Shown in pieces: positions 29,609 to 39,076 of a stretch of 64,000 nt of DNA. The position numbers were made by a program, and so were the translations under genes. The DNA lies in NCBI GenBank assembly GCA_009392215.1, contig VFGZ01000055.1:56474-120473 (forward strand), given 5' to 3'. The stretch is from SAR202 cluster bacterium. GTDB taxonomy: Bacteria; Chloroflexota; Dehalococcoidia; Lucifugimonadales; Lucifugimonadaceae. Numbering within the stretch: the stretch's first letter is position 1; every line of letters begins with the position of its first letter. The notes beneath the pieces were generated by a model, which was not told the DNA's origin, did no database searches, and saw only the letters and a list, made by a program, of their open reading frames with translations.

Positions 29609-30634
29609 ATGGTCAAGGTCGTAACTTTTGGTGAGGTAATGCTCCGTCTGGCAACAATGCGGCGAGAGCGGTTTACCCAAGCACGCGAATTTGAAGTTAC
29701 CTATGGTGGAGGTGAATGCAATGTTGCAGTTTCGCTTGCTCAGTTCGGTGTCGATGCGACATTCGTTACAGCCATCCCTGATAACGACATCGGGCAGGCA
29801 TGCATCAATTATATTCGTCAATTTGGTGTTGATACTTCGAAGATTTTACGCCAGGGGACGCGGCTAGGAACGTATTACTTGGAATCTGGGGCGTCAATGC
29901 GTGCCTCAAAAGTGGTTTATGACCGCGCTGCATCTTCAATTGCTGAAATTAAGCCAGGCGATATCGATTGGGAGGCAGTGTTTGCTGGTCAGGATTGGTT
30001 TCACTTTACAGGCATAACTCCTGCTATTTCCAAAAGCGCGGCCCTTGTATGTGAAGAGGCGGCAGTAGCAGCTAAACAGCTTGGACTTACTGTCAGTGCG
30101 GATATGAACTACCGTAAGAATTTGTGGACGGCGGAAGAAGCGCAGGCAACTATGATTCCGATGATGAAGCATGTTGATATTTCAATTGGCAATGAGGAAG
30201 ATGCTGAAAAATGTCTGGGGGTTGCTGCTGAGGGTGTTGATGTAACGGCTGGAGAACTAAATCCTGATGCTTATCGGCCTGTTGTGCAGGAACTAGTGGA
30301 TAGGTTCGACTTTAAGAAGGTTGGGATTACGCTTCGTGAAAGTCAATCGGCTGACGATAATGACTGGAGTGCCATCTACTATGATGGAGAGGAAATTCTG
30401 ATTGGGAAGAAGTACCCAGTTCGAATAGTTGACCGAGTGGGTGGCGGAGATTCATTTTGTGCTGCAATGATCTATGGCCAAAATCGAGATGACTGGAACT
30501 CACGTCAGGTCCTCGATTTCGCTGTGGCAGCTTCTGCAATGTCGCACACCTTCCATGGTGATTTCAACTTGGTAAGTGTCAAAGAAGTAATGGCTGTTGC
30601 AGGTGGTGATACCTCAGGACGAGTCCAGCGTTAA
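29609..30634 (+). CDS. kdgK: 2-keto-3-deoxygluconate kinase (PfkB family)
   Basis: A 341-residue PfkB-family sugar kinase. The N-terminal block TFGEVMLRLATMRRERFTQA, the substrate motif GGGECNVAVSLAQFG and the C-terminal signature DRVGGGDSFCAAM with its catalytic Asp are all present. The N-terminal sequence resembles 2-dehydro-3-deoxygluconokinases more than ribokinase or fructokinase. It would convert KDG to KDPG for the aldolase encoded just upstream. Other PfkB substrates cannot be excluded, but the pairing with the aldolase supports KdgK. Confidence 0.87.
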   Translation: MVKVVTFGEVMLRLATMRRERFTQAREFEVTYGGGECNVAVSLAQFGVDATFVTAIPDNDIGQACINYIRQFGVDTSKILRQGTRLGTYYLESGASMRASKVVYDRAASSIAEIKPGDIDWEAVFAGQDWFHFTGITPAISKSAALVCEEAAVAAKQLGLTVSADMNYRKNLWTAEEAQATMIPMMKHVDISIGNEEDAEKCLGVAAEGVDVTAGELNPDAYRPVVQELVDRFDFKKVGITLRESQSADDNDWSAIYYDGEEILIGKKYPVRIVDRVGGGDSFCAAMIYGQNRDDWNSRQVLDFAVAASAMSHTFHGDFNLVSVKEVMAVAGGDTSGRVQR

Positions 30635-30688
30635 AAGGGTTGGATTTAAAATCAAATTTGCTGTGAAAATTGCAGTCAGTTCTACTGT

Positions 30689-32374
30689 TTAAAATCCCAT
30701 TGCGACTCCGTCTCGACGTGGATCTGCACCACCAAGCATTGTCCCATATTTGGTGAATTGAATGCCCTGTCCGCCCCCGACAGCGTTGTGCCAGTCAGGA
30801 GCGACGTGTACACGGTGACCTCGTCTGGCTAGGTCCTCGCGCATTTGGGCTGGGAATCGGTTTTCTAATAAAAGCATCCCTGTGTCATATATACGGAATC
30901 TTGGCGCCTCGATAGCTTCCTGTACATTCATGCCGGCATCTATGTGGTTAGACATCATCTGAGCTGTTGTATGTAGGATGCCCCAGCTGCCGGGAGTTGA
31001 TAGGGACATTCGGATCCTCTTATTACCTGTGGATTCGAATATTTGAGCTGGCGCAATACAGAAGTCCTGTTGTTTTCCCGGGCCAATCAAATTTGGGCTA
31101 CCAATGTCGGGGTCGATATCGAACCACTTGCACATGTTGTTCATGAACACTCCTGTATCACCTGCTACTACCGCGGATCCAAATGCACCTCCGAGTGTCT
31201 GTGTGACAGTTACCGTGTTGCCTTCGGCATCTGATGTTGCAAAGTGAGTGGTGAGCCCACTCGAATATTCGGCTTTTACGCCTACAGGAGCGTGGTCAAC
31301 CCGGGAGCGATTCCATCTTTCAGGAGGAGGTCCCGATGTTTCTAGCATGTCAATTTCTGCAGCTTTATCGGCGGCATATTCCGTGGACAACAGTCGTTCT
31401 AGGGGTATTTCTACATAGGCTGGATCTCCGGCATATTTCGCACGATCATCGGCGGCGACATAGACAGCTTCCACAATCTTATGTAGCGTATCGCTAGAGC
31501 CGTACGGCAGCTCGGGGAAATTGCTGAGTATGTTCAGGGTTTCGAGAATTTGGAAGCCTGAGGAATTAGGTGGTGCAACTCGAATTTCGAATCCTCGATA
31601 GTTGGTGGTTAGAGGCTCCTGCCATACTGCTTTATATTTTGATAATTCTTCGCGACTGATGATTCCTCCAGAGTTAGCCAAACCTAGCTGAATACGATCG
31701 CCTAAATTCCCCTCATAGAATTCTTTTTGACCACCTTCTGCTATCGCTGACAGGCTTTCGGAGAGTTGTGGTAGGCGCAAAATTGAACCTGCACCCATAC
31801 CGTTTCGTTCGATGAACATGGATTTTTGGGATGTTTCGAACTGATCAATCCGTACTAGGTTCTCTTCAAGCATTGCCGCGTTGAAAGGTGTGAGAGCGAT
31901 GCCCTCTTCCGCATATTGAATGGCATCTTGCATAACTCTAGAAAGTGGGAGAGATCCGTAAGTTTCGTGCATTGTCATCCAGCCCGAAACATTGCCCGGA
32001 ACAAGGGGGGCAATAGGACCGGTTTCAACGTTGAGGTGATCGTACATTTCAGGCCGTGCGGCGTTTGGGGCATGGCCAGAGAAATTTAAAACTCGCGTCC
32101 GATTTTCTTTGGCGATGTAAAGAAGTGCAATTCCGATTCCACCGATTCCAGACATATATGGCTCAGCGACGTTGAGCGTAGATGCAACAGCCACAGCTGC
32201 ATCGATGGCGTTGCCACCATCTTTTAGAATGTCTAGCCCAGCCTGTGAAGCATACGGATGGGCTGATGCAACCATTCCGTGAGATCCGACTGCTGGCGCA
32301 CGAGCCGATCGACCATGAGGCGATGTTCCCATTGGAAATAAAGCATTTGGATCGATATCTTCGACGTGATACAT
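30689..32374 (-). CDS. ggt: Gamma-glutamyltransferase family protein
   Basis: A 561-residue Ntn-hydrolase of the gamma-glutamyltranspeptidase family. The large-subunit part includes GGNAIDAAVAVASTLNV and YMSGIGGIG. The autocleavage and nucleophile position is the Thr in GLTTHFATSDAEGN, followed by TVTVTQTLGGAFGS. The end shows RRDGVAMGF. There is no signal peptide, unlike periplasmic GGT, so it is probably cytosolic and may be one of the GGT-like acylases. It heads a minus-strand run but faces the plus-strand kdgK. Confidence 0.87.
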   Translation of the reverse strand: MYHVEDIDPNALFPMGTSPHGRSARAPAVGSHGMVASAHPYASQAGLDILKDGGNAIDAAVAVASTLNVAEPYMSGIGGIGIALLYIAKENRTRVLNFSGHAPNAARPEMYDHLNVETGPIAPLVPGNVSGWMTMHETYGSLPLSRVMQDAIQYAEEGIALTPFNAAMLEENLVRIDQFETSQKSMFIERNGMGAGSILRLPQLSESLSAIAEGGQKEFYEGNLGDRIQLGLANSGGIISREELSKYKAVWQEPLTTNYRGFEIRVAPPNSSGFQILETLNILSNFPELPYGSSDTLHKIVEAVYVAADDRAKYAGDPAYVEIPLERLLSTEYAADKAAEIDMLETSGPPPERWNRSRVDHAPVGVKAEYSSGLTTHFATSDAEGNTVTVTQTLGGAFGSAVVAGDTGVFMNNMCKWFDIDPDIGSPNLIGPGKQQDFCIAPAQIFESTGNKRIRMSLSTPGSWGILHTTAQMMSNHIDAGMNVQEAIEAPRFRIYDTGMLLLENRFPAQMREDLARRGHRVHVAPDWHNAVGGGQGIQFTKYGTMLGGADPRRDGVAMGF

Positions 32375-32413
32375 GGGATTGCCTTTCAGGCTTTGACTGT
32401 TGATATTTGTTGC

Positions 32414-33217
32414 TTAGGCTAGTGTTCCTAATTGGTTACGCGACTCAATTTTCTCTTCATCAGATCCATATGCCATAGAGTAGTGACCCTTATAACCGGC
32501 GCTTTCAAGACGATTGAACAAGTTATTGAAATTGATATTCCCTTTGCCAGGGATTAGGTGAACTTCATAGTCTCCGTCGTTATCAGCCAGTCTAACCTCT
32601 CCGATTCTTTCAATCCCAAAGGTATCTAAAAACCCGTCAATTCCTTCAGGTACTAAGTTTGAATGGTTCGCAGTGAATGCCCATCCTAGATGCTCCGGTT
32701 TAATCTCGTCGAAATACTCTTTTGTTTCTTCGACATTGTGCGCCATATAATGGACTTCTGCTTTATCGGGTTCGAAATTAAGATTTTCCAGGAGAATTTT
32801 TTGACCAGTGTCTGCACCGTATTTTGCGATACGTTTGAGGCGTTCAACTGATGCATTTTTGCGTTCGGCAATATCGCCTGAGAAATGATATCCCGCATGT
32901 ACGACAGTCCATTGGCAATTAAGCAAATTTGCGAGGTCCACACTTGCCCGCATGTAATCTTCCACGGCTGGTGCAACAAATGGAGAGAACTCAGCGACAT
33001 TTACCGCTGAAAGGGTATGCAGGCCTATAGATATATCATTCGATTCACACATATTACGAACGTTGCGTGCTCGTTCATTGGTCCATGTGTCCATGTGATT
33101 AGGACCCGTATCTGCGTTGAAGTCTAGGAAGTAAAACTTATTATCTATCGCCCAGCGTATTGCATCTTCTATGCGAGTTTTTCCAGCGTCGAAACCGATT
33201 CGATTCTTAAGTGACAC
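32414..33217 (-). CDS. Sugar phosphate isomerase/epimerase-like TIM-barrel protein
   Basis: A 267-residue AP-endonuclease-2/xylose isomerase-like TIM barrel. Recognisable parts are FLDFNADTGP early on, WTVVHAGYHFSGD in the middle, ILLENLNFEPDK, LGWAFTANHSNLV and, at the end, VHLIPGKGNINFNNLF. These carry the usual Glu and His metal ligands of the family. It lies between the GGT-like gene and an amidohydrolase on the same strand with gaps of about 40 bases, so it is probably in an operon with them. The substrate is unknown. Confidence 0.78.
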   Translation of the reverse strand: MSLKNRIGFDAGKTRIEDAIRWAIDNKFYFLDFNADTGPNHMDTWTNERARNVRNMCESNDISIGLHTLSAVNVAEFSPFVAPAVEDYMRASVDLANLLNCQWTVVHAGYHFSGDIAERKNASVERLKRIAKYGADTGQKILLENLNFEPDKAEVHYMAHNVEETKEYFDEIKPEHLGWAFTANHSNLVPEGIDGFLDTFGIERIGEVRLADNDGDYEVHLIPGKGNINFNNLFNRLESAGYKGHYSMAYGSDEEKIESRNQLGTLA

Positions 33218-33254
33218 TTGCTATTCCTTTTTGTTTGACTTCAGGCGGTGAAAG

Positions 33255-34694
33255 CTAATTCCAGTTTTCGTACATTTTGCTTTCTTCCAGATTGATGATT
33301 TCGTATGGCAATCCTTTGGATTCAGCTGCCTTGCGTCCTTCCTCAAGGATTAGCCAAGTCCCACCCTTACCGACCACTCGCCTGTTGAGCATAATTAACT
33401 CACCTGCCACCAGCGACATTGTCGCTTTGCCGGTTCTTGGATTGACAACAGTTATATCTGCGTCTGCACCTTCTGATAATTGTCCTTTGTTCAACAGGCC
33501 CATCATCCTTGAAGGGGAGTAGCTAAGTTTTATTACCGCTTCAGATATAGTCAAAGCACCAAATGCTACAAGTGCCATTGTTCGCTCTATTGCTACGTTT
33601 CTTGGCAGGGAACCACCATCAGTTGAAATGGCATCTACCTTGAATGTCTCGTCATCGTATTTGGCGGTAGCGAGGCTGAAAGCGCTGGTTGGAGGGTTTA
33701 CTGGATAACTAAGCGAAGCGTTGGTTGCTGCCGACTCCCAAATTTTTACTGCTTCTTCTCCTGTCACTGTAATCACACGCCCGCCACGTGCAGTTAGGGC
33801 TGAGCCATAGCCGTCCAATAGCGAGGCCTTAATTCCTTTGTCCGTTGTCGGGTAGCCGCGTGCTTTGAGGCAATTCTGAGCCACGTTGTAGACCACATCG
33901 CCATTTTCATCACAGAGTCCATTGGTGCCATTGATTTGAGCAAGGTATGCCTCTGTCACCCATTGTGATCGCATGCTCTCTATTAGTGATAAGGCTTCCC
34001 TTACCTCTTCGTGCGGTTCATCAACCATACCTCTGGTATATGAGTTGATATGAGCCACGTGCATACGACCGTTATCAGTAATATCAGGAACTTCTCGTAG
34101 ACCAGTCATATCACTCCCAGAGTCCTTGGTTCCTACATGAAAAGCGACCCAGGCCATTTGTTCATTGGCTGCTTTAACTACGTTAGACGATGCTTCTGGA
34201 GTGAACGGGTGGTAACCACCAAGTAATTTCACTCCGATTCCTCCTTGTTTTTTGGTGTTGTTTATTACATCTCTAACAACACTTGGTCGAGGGTCGTCTT
34301 CAGATATTGTTGAGTGAGGCACCAAACCCATCAAAGAAGCGACGTTTAATCCTGCCCCACGCTGTAACATTCCTTCTGCCATGAGTGTGGGATTTCCCGC
34401 AAGGTCAAGCGCTGTAGTGGTTCCGGACTCTACCAGCATGGCATGTCCATAAGCCCGGTTTGTATCGTTTCCGAATACACTCGACACGTGTGCGTGTGTG
34501 TCGATGTGACCAGGCATCACGATTTGTCCCTCGACATCGATAGAGTCGTCTGCCATGTCCAGATTGATGTTGTTTATGACGGATGCAATTTTGCCGTATT
34601 TTATTCCGACGTCGAATCGTCCATCTATGTTATTTGCTGGATCAACGACATGGCCGTTTTTCAAGACCAGGTCAAATTGTTGTGTAGTAGTCAA
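33255..34694 (-). CDS. Dihydroorotase-like cyclic amidohydrolase
   Basis: A 479-residue amidohydrolase with the N-terminal block LVLKNGHVVDPANNIDGRFD and the metal motif GHIDTHAHVS. GIGVKLLGGYHPF holds the candidate bridging lysine. WVAFHVGT and MHVAHINSY supply His ligands, and DAISTDGGSLP the catalytic Asp. Its C-terminal GADADITVVNPRTG is the usual sandwich strand. The N-terminus closely resembles the amidohydrolase at 40111-41328, suggesting related substrates. Cytosolic; the reaction, probably ring or amide hydrolysis, is inferred. Confidence 0.82.
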   Translation of the reverse strand: MTTTQQFDLVLKNGHVVDPANNIDGRFDVGIKYGKIASVINNINLDMADDSIDVEGQIVMPGHIDTHAHVSSVFGNDTNRAYGHAMLVESGTTTALDLAGNPTLMAEGMLQRGAGLNVASLMGLVPHSTISEDDPRPSVVRDVINNTKKQGGIGVKLLGGYHPFTPEASSNVVKAANEQMAWVAFHVGTKDSGSDMTGLREVPDITDNGRMHVAHINSYTRGMVDEPHEEVREALSLIESMRSQWVTEAYLAQINGTNGLCDENGDVVYNVAQNCLKARGYPTTDKGIKASLLDGYGSALTARGGRVITVTGEEAVKIWESAATNASLSYPVNPPTSAFSLATAKYDDETFKVDAISTDGGSLPRNVAIERTMALVAFGALTISEAVIKLSYSPSRMMGLLNKGQLSEGADADITVVNPRTGKATMSLVAGELIMLNRRVVGKGGTWLILEEGRKAAESKGLPYEIINLEESKMYENWN

Positions 34695-34870
34695 AATAAG
34701 TTACAACCTAAAGTAAGAGATGCACTATGAGCGTAGTTATCAGGAGATTCTACATAGGATAAGCCGTTAGTAACGGTTCTTTGGTGAATATACCTAGATA
34801 CACAGCAGGTAGAGAATGTTTATACGAATCAATATATTCGTTTAAAGTATCGGTCTAATTATTCTTTAGG

Positions 34871-36193
34871 ATGTTTTCATATCTAAAATCATCCAAAGAT
34901 AAGACAACCCAGATCTCTATAGCTTTCAATCCATCGCTTTATATGGTTTCTACAGAAATAACATCCCATTCTGCGGGCGGGCGCCCGACTATTGACGCGT
35001 TTATCGTCTACGCAGGTAGAGGACTGAGAGATATGGGTCGGGGTCTCATCGCTGTAATTTTGGCCATATATCTATCTCAGATCGGGCTATCGATACCTCA
35101 GATCGGTCTGGTCCTAGGCGCCAGCTTGGTTGGTGGTTTTGTGCTTTCACTCATCGTGATGTTTACCGCCAATGTGATTTCCAACCGTATTTGGCTCGTG
35201 GCTATTGCATTAATTACTGCCCTGTCCATTTTGATGCTCTTTTTTACTGAGAACGTCTGGTTAATTGGGGTAGCCTCATTTTTTGGCTCTTATGCAGGTA
35301 GTGGGATGCACTGGGGTCCGAGCCTTCAGCTGGAACAGTCATCTTTGACGCAGGTGACCAATTTTCAAACTCGTACGCGTGCATTTTCGAACCTTTCTAT
35401 GTCATCAGCTGCAGGAAGGGCTATCGGTAGTGGATTGGTAGCGATTGCAACTTATCTGATAGCAGTTCGAGGCTGGGAATTGATTGATGCCTACCAAGTG
35501 CTGTTAGCGATCTATTTGGTTATTAACCTGGTCAATGCGATTACCTACCTGCCTCTTTCATCATCAGCCGAGCCTAAGGTGCATGCGGGTCAAATATTAG
35601 TAAATCCATTTCGAACCCGGTCCCGCAGGTCAATTATCAAAATATCTGGATTGTTTGGCGTCGATTCATTTGCGGGTGGCATGATATTTGATTCTTTTTT
35701 TGCATTATGGATGTTGGAAAAGTACGGTATGAATGAAGGTGTAATCGCTGCCGTTCTCATCGCTACACAGGCATTAAATATGGTGTCGATTTGGTTGGCG
35801 CCTTTGCTGGCAAAACGTATTGGTTTGCTCAATACATTTGTGTGGACACAGGTCGTGTCCAATGTATGCCTGATTTTGTTTGCATTCTCTACAATAGGAT
35901 CCATCGCAGTTGCTATATGGATGATTCGTGGTCTGTTTGACGAGATGGATGTGCCCACGAGGCAGTCATACATGATGGCTTTAGTGCCACCTGAAGAGCG
36001 TACAGCTATGGCTGGGTCTGCGAATCTCGGGCGTGGTTTGGGACGGGTCCCGAGTTCCACTTTGACCGGATTCTTATGGGCTGGCGCTTATACCGTCGCA
36101 CCTTGGCTGATTGGTGGTGGGCTTAAATTGGCCTACAATTTCGCAATCTTCTTTTCATTCCGTAATGTGAAAATCCCTGAAGAGTCTGAATGA
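34871..36193 (+). CDS. MFS transporter
   Basis: A 440-residue polytopic membrane protein with about 12 predicted helices in two halves. DAFIVYAGRGLRDMGRGLIA precedes the first helix. There is a charged central loop near VNPFRTRSRRS, and the motif DEMDVPTRQSYMMALVPPEE is typical of some major-facilitator proteins. The start is uncertain: ATG 34871 has only a TTAGG directly against it, while M25 (34943) starts just before the conserved part and has no Shine-Dalgarno. The substrate is unknown. It diverges from the minus-strand amidohydrolase by 176 bases. Confidence 0.82.
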   Translation: MFSYLKSSKDKTTQISIAFNPSLYMVSTEITSHSAGGRPTIDAFIVYAGRGLRDMGRGLIAVILAIYLSQIGLSIPQIGLVLGASLVGGFVLSLIVMFTANVISNRIWLVAIALITALSILMLFFTENVWLIGVASFFGSYAGSGMHWGPSLQLEQSSLTQVTNFQTRTRAFSNLSMSSAAGRAIGSGLVAIATYLIAVRGWELIDAYQVLLAIYLVINLVNAITYLPLSSSAEPKVHAGQILVNPFRTRSRRSIIKISGLFGVDSFAGGMIFDSFFALWMLEKYGMNEGVIAAVLIATQALNMVSIWLAPLLAKRIGLLNTFVWTQVVSNVCLILFAFSTIGSIAVAIWMIRGLFDEMDVPTRQSYMMALVPPEERTAMAGSANLGRGLGRVPSSTLTGFLWAGAYTVAPWLIGGGLKLAYNFAIFFSFRNVKIPEESE

Positions 36194-36342
36194 TTAGATT
36201 TACAAGGTTTATTTACCCTATTTGATCTCACGGGCATTTGGATGATATTCACCGGTTTACGTCCCCAATATGGACTTAAATACGACAAAATTATTGTTAG
36301 TTTATTTGAGGATAACGATCGACTGGAACACGTTCAGGGTGT

Positions 36343-36948
36343 TTGCGTAACAATGGCTTAATTTTGAAACTCATATTTCTGGAATATCGTTGGTTATTAG
36401 TGTTGATTATGAGCGCTATAGGACTTTTTGTGCCAGGGTTTTCAGCAAGTGCGCAGGATAATGAAGAGATTGCTGGTTACACGATTGTCGCTGAAGACCC
36501 AGCGGGTCCTCACACTGTGCAATTACAAGTAAGCCCTGCCAGTCCGATAGTTGGTACCAGTCGTTTTGCTGTTCGTGTACGCGATACCTTAACGGGTGTC
36601 GATATTGATAATGCATTTGTACGGGTATACGCGACACCTTCGGAAAAAGGTAAGAAACAATATTCACCGGCTCTTAATTCGCCATTCGACCCCACTTATT
36701 ATCTTGCTCAGTTAGATTTAGAGCATGCAGGTATTTGGGCTATAGACGTAGAAGTTGATTCAGAACTGGGCACTGGTACTACAGTGATGTCTATTCAGGT
36801 TCAACCGCGTCAACGAAGCGGGACAGGCAATGATTGGGGCTCTGGACTTTTCATTTTGGTTACGCTTGCATTTGTTCTGGGAATTTCTTGGGTGACGTAT
36901 TCGTCAAAGAAGGCGTTAAAGCAAAGAGCAGAACAGAAAATGAAGTAG
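36343..36948 (+). CDS. Secreted, membrane-anchored FixH/YtkA-like protein
   Basis: A 201-residue protein with an N-terminal hydrophobic signal (LLVLIMSAIGLFVPGFSASA, probable cleavage near SAQ). A beta-rich extracytoplasmic domain (about 40-155) follows, then a C-terminal membrane helix (LFILVTLAFVLGISWVTY) and a basic tail. The domain, with VQLQVSPASPIVGTSRF and AGIWAIDVEV, looks like the FixH/YtkA/copper-resistance immunoglobulin-like fold. It starts at a TTG; another in-frame TTG at 36364 or ATG at 36409 is possible. It may serve metal handling or oxidase assembly, but this is only a fold-level guess. Confidence 0.6.
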   Translation: MRNNGLILKLIFLEYRWLLVLIMSAIGLFVPGFSASAQDNEEIAGYTIVAEDPAGPHTVQLQVSPASPIVGTSRFAVRVRDTLTGVDIDNAFVRVYATPSEKGKKQYSPALNSPFDPTYYLAQLDLEHAGIWAIDVEVDSELGTGTTVMSIQVQPRQRSGTGNDWGSGLFILVTLAFVLGISWVTYSSKKALKQRAEQKMK

Positions 36949-37168
36949 CTTTTGTTATAGAGAAGTTCGTTGTGGCCTGATGGTCTTTTCGATGAATATC
37001 GGTGCGCTATTGAACTGAAATCTTGACCGAATACGAACTGAGTGCTAGGTTTGCCCTTATATTCCTACGGAGCGCCAGTTAAAAAAGAGTTGTTGTTTGT
37101 TGCGGAAATGCAGTTACATTACGATCGAGTGAGCAATGGCGCTTCAAAATTATTAACAGGAGCAATAT

Positions 37169-37942
37169 ATGACCGAACCAGTACGTTTCGAGGCAGAGGA
37201 AGTTATTCCTAAAGAGAGTGGGACGGGAATGGCGAGTGAGGCCGGTCCGTTTATCGCATCGGTTGAACGACTAATGATAAGGGTTCGTAGTGCCAAACTG
37301 AAAGATCACGCGCAGATGATTGAAAACCTTCAGGCCTGGATAGACAGGGCCATGAATGGTGGTATCGATGTTTTACGCGATGGTGATCAGATTTTGAATA
37401 CTTTGAACGCCAATGTCGATGAGATGATTCAATCACGAACAATGTTGCGGAGAATCGTGTTTCCAATGGTGGGATTGACACTGCTGGCTGGCGCCTTGGC
37501 AGCATTAACCGTTACCGTTTCTGGTTTGGAAGCGTTATTTTTATCAACTCCGCTTGAGATCGTGTTCGCTGCGGTGATTTTTGGAATTGCTGGCAGTTCA
37601 TTTGCTGTTTTACTGCGAACAGTGACCATGCAGTTTGAATATACAGAGAAGGTTGCTCTTTTTATGGTTGGTATCGCTAGACCATTGGTGGGAGGAGTTC
37701 TCGCTTTAGCAGTGTTTGCATTATTTGGAGCCGGAATTATCTCGCTGCCTCTAGTTTCCGACCAAGAAACGACCACTCGTGTAGCTTTTCTTGCTGGGAT
37801 GGGTGGTAGCGGTATATTTGCTGGCCAATTGGCTCTTTTTGCTTTCGCCTTTGGCGCGGGAATTGCTGAAAGTTACCTGACGCCTCGGGTGTCACAGGGT
37901 GTGGCAAGGGTGGCTGATCGAATATCATCCGCTACTCGGTAA
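37169..37942 (+). CDS. Membrane protein of unknown function
   Basis: A 257-residue protein I do not recognise. The N-terminal 95 residues are soluble and helical, with a possible coiled coil (about 30-90, ending NVDEMIQSRTMLRR). Four hydrophobic segments follow: about 95-120, 127-150, 165-190 and 205-235. A short C-terminal soluble tail (SQGVARVADRI) ends it. An AACAGGAGC Shine-Dalgarno precedes the ATG and a strong terminator follows. It lies 220 bases after the FixH-like gene and may be expressed on its own. Confidence 0.7.
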   Translation: MTEPVRFEAEEVIPKESGTGMASEAGPFIASVERLMIRVRSAKLKDHAQMIENLQAWIDRAMNGGIDVLRDGDQILNTLNANVDEMIQSRTMLRRIVFPMVGLTLLAGALAALTVTVSGLEALFLSTPLEIVFAAVIFGIAGSSFAVLLRTVTMQFEYTEKVALFMVGIARPLVGGVLALAVFALFGAGIISLPLVSDQETTTRVAFLAGMGGSGIFAGQLALFAFAFGAGIAESYLTPRVSQGVARVADRISSATR

Positions 37943-37961
37943 TTGCACTAAGGACTATAAT

Positions 37962-37996
37962 CAGGGCCGGTCATTATGACTGGCCCTGCTTTTTTA
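37962..37996 (+). terminator. Intrinsic terminator of the membrane-protein gene
   Basis: CAGGGCCGGTCAT pairs with ATGACTGGCCCTG (37962-37988, one G-U, tight loop). CTTTTTTAA follows, a classical T-tract on the plus strand. It reaches the stop codon of the convergent PLP-enzyme gene. Confidence 0.85.
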
Positions 37997-39019
37997 AGCT
38001 TTGAAATTTGCCAGTTGATCTGCAAAGGTAAATATTGCCGGAAGCCCACCTGTGTGAAGAAATATAATCGTTTCATCGTTGTCGAAAGCACCTTCTTCGA
38101 CTTGATCAATGAGCGCTGCCATCACTGTTCCTGTGTAGTTTGGGTCACAGATGATGGCATCCGTCTGCGCCGCTATATGAATCGCCTCCGCTACTTGCGG
38201 TGTCATAACGCCATAGCCTTCACCCACGTATTGGTCTAAGACTTGCATGTCAGTTTCTTCGAATGTAACGGGGAGCCCTAGAATTTCTTGAATGTCCTTG
38301 TTGTGCTGGAATATGTAATCGCTTAGTGGAACATCGTAGTTCACGGTAACACCGGTAAACTTCCAGTCTAACCCCATTGATTTAGCGGCGATTATGAGTC
38401 CGCAAAGAGAGCGACCTGCTACGCCGATAATATGTATATTTTTTAGATTGTTATTCTCAATTTGTTCGAGCATTTCAATTCCAGCTTGAACAAATCCGAT
38501 CATTCCTACGATTCTAGGGAATAAATGATCTTGAATGAGGTAGGGCTTGTGTCCTTGTTCCTCTAGCTGCTCTTTTAAATTCTTAGCGTATCCTTCAGCG
38601 TCATTCGATTGAAACTCGTCGAGTAGGTGCAGTTCAGCACCCAATATTTTGTCGACTAGTAAGTTCCCTTGCACGATTCGATTTGCTGCGTTTTTCAGAA
38701 TCAATATGTATCGCATCCCGATCTTATTAGCAGCAGCACCAGTCATTCGGGCATTGTTGGAATGGTAGTCCATGATGTTGATCATGACGTCATATCCCTG
38801 GTCGGCGATATGAGGCATTTCGAATTCATAATGTCGAGCTTTGTTGCCACCATAAGCGAGCCCTGTCATGTCTTCGCGTTTAATCCAGATGTTTGGGCCG
38901 CCAAGTTTTTTTGTCAGGCGTGGCATCTCTTCGAGCGGTGTGGGTAAATGCGCTATTTGCATTCTTGGAAATCGATCGATGTGCTCTTGGAGTTGTTTAC
39001 GGGTTAAATTGGGTGTCAT
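37994..39019 (-). CDS. PLP-dependent D-cysteine desulfhydrase/ACC deaminase-family enzyme A
   Basis: A 341-residue fold-type II PLP enzyme. IWIKREDMTGLAYGGNKARH carries the PLP lysine K60. LTRKQLQEHIDRFPR at the start and GTVMAALIDQVEEGAF with FLHTGGLPAIF at the end are typical of the D-cysteine desulfhydrase/ACC deaminase group. The family removes amine or thiol groups from small D-amino acids or ACC. It is the last gene of a four-gene minus-strand run and a clear paralog of the gene directly upstream (57-base gap). The substrate is unknown. Confidence 0.86.
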   Translation of the reverse strand: MTPNLTRKQLQEHIDRFPRMQIAHLPTPLEEMPRLTKKLGGPNIWIKREDMTGLAYGGNKARHYEFEMPHIADQGYDVMINIMDYHSNNARMTGAAANKIGMRYILILKNAANRIVQGNLLVDKILGAELHLLDEFQSNDAEGYAKNLKEQLEEQGHKPYLIQDHLFPRIVGMIGFVQAGIEMLEQIENNNLKNIHIIGVAGRSLCGLIIAAKSMGLDWKFTGVTVNYDVPLSDYIFQHNKDIQEILGLPVTFEETDMQVLDQYVGEGYGVMTPQVAEAIHIAAQTDAIICDPNYTGTVMAALIDQVEEGAFDNDETIIFLHTGGLPAIFTFADQLANFKA

Positions 39020-39076
39020 AGCAATGAATTGTGTTCGATATATGTCATGGGCAGGATACGAGTTGAGATCATATAC

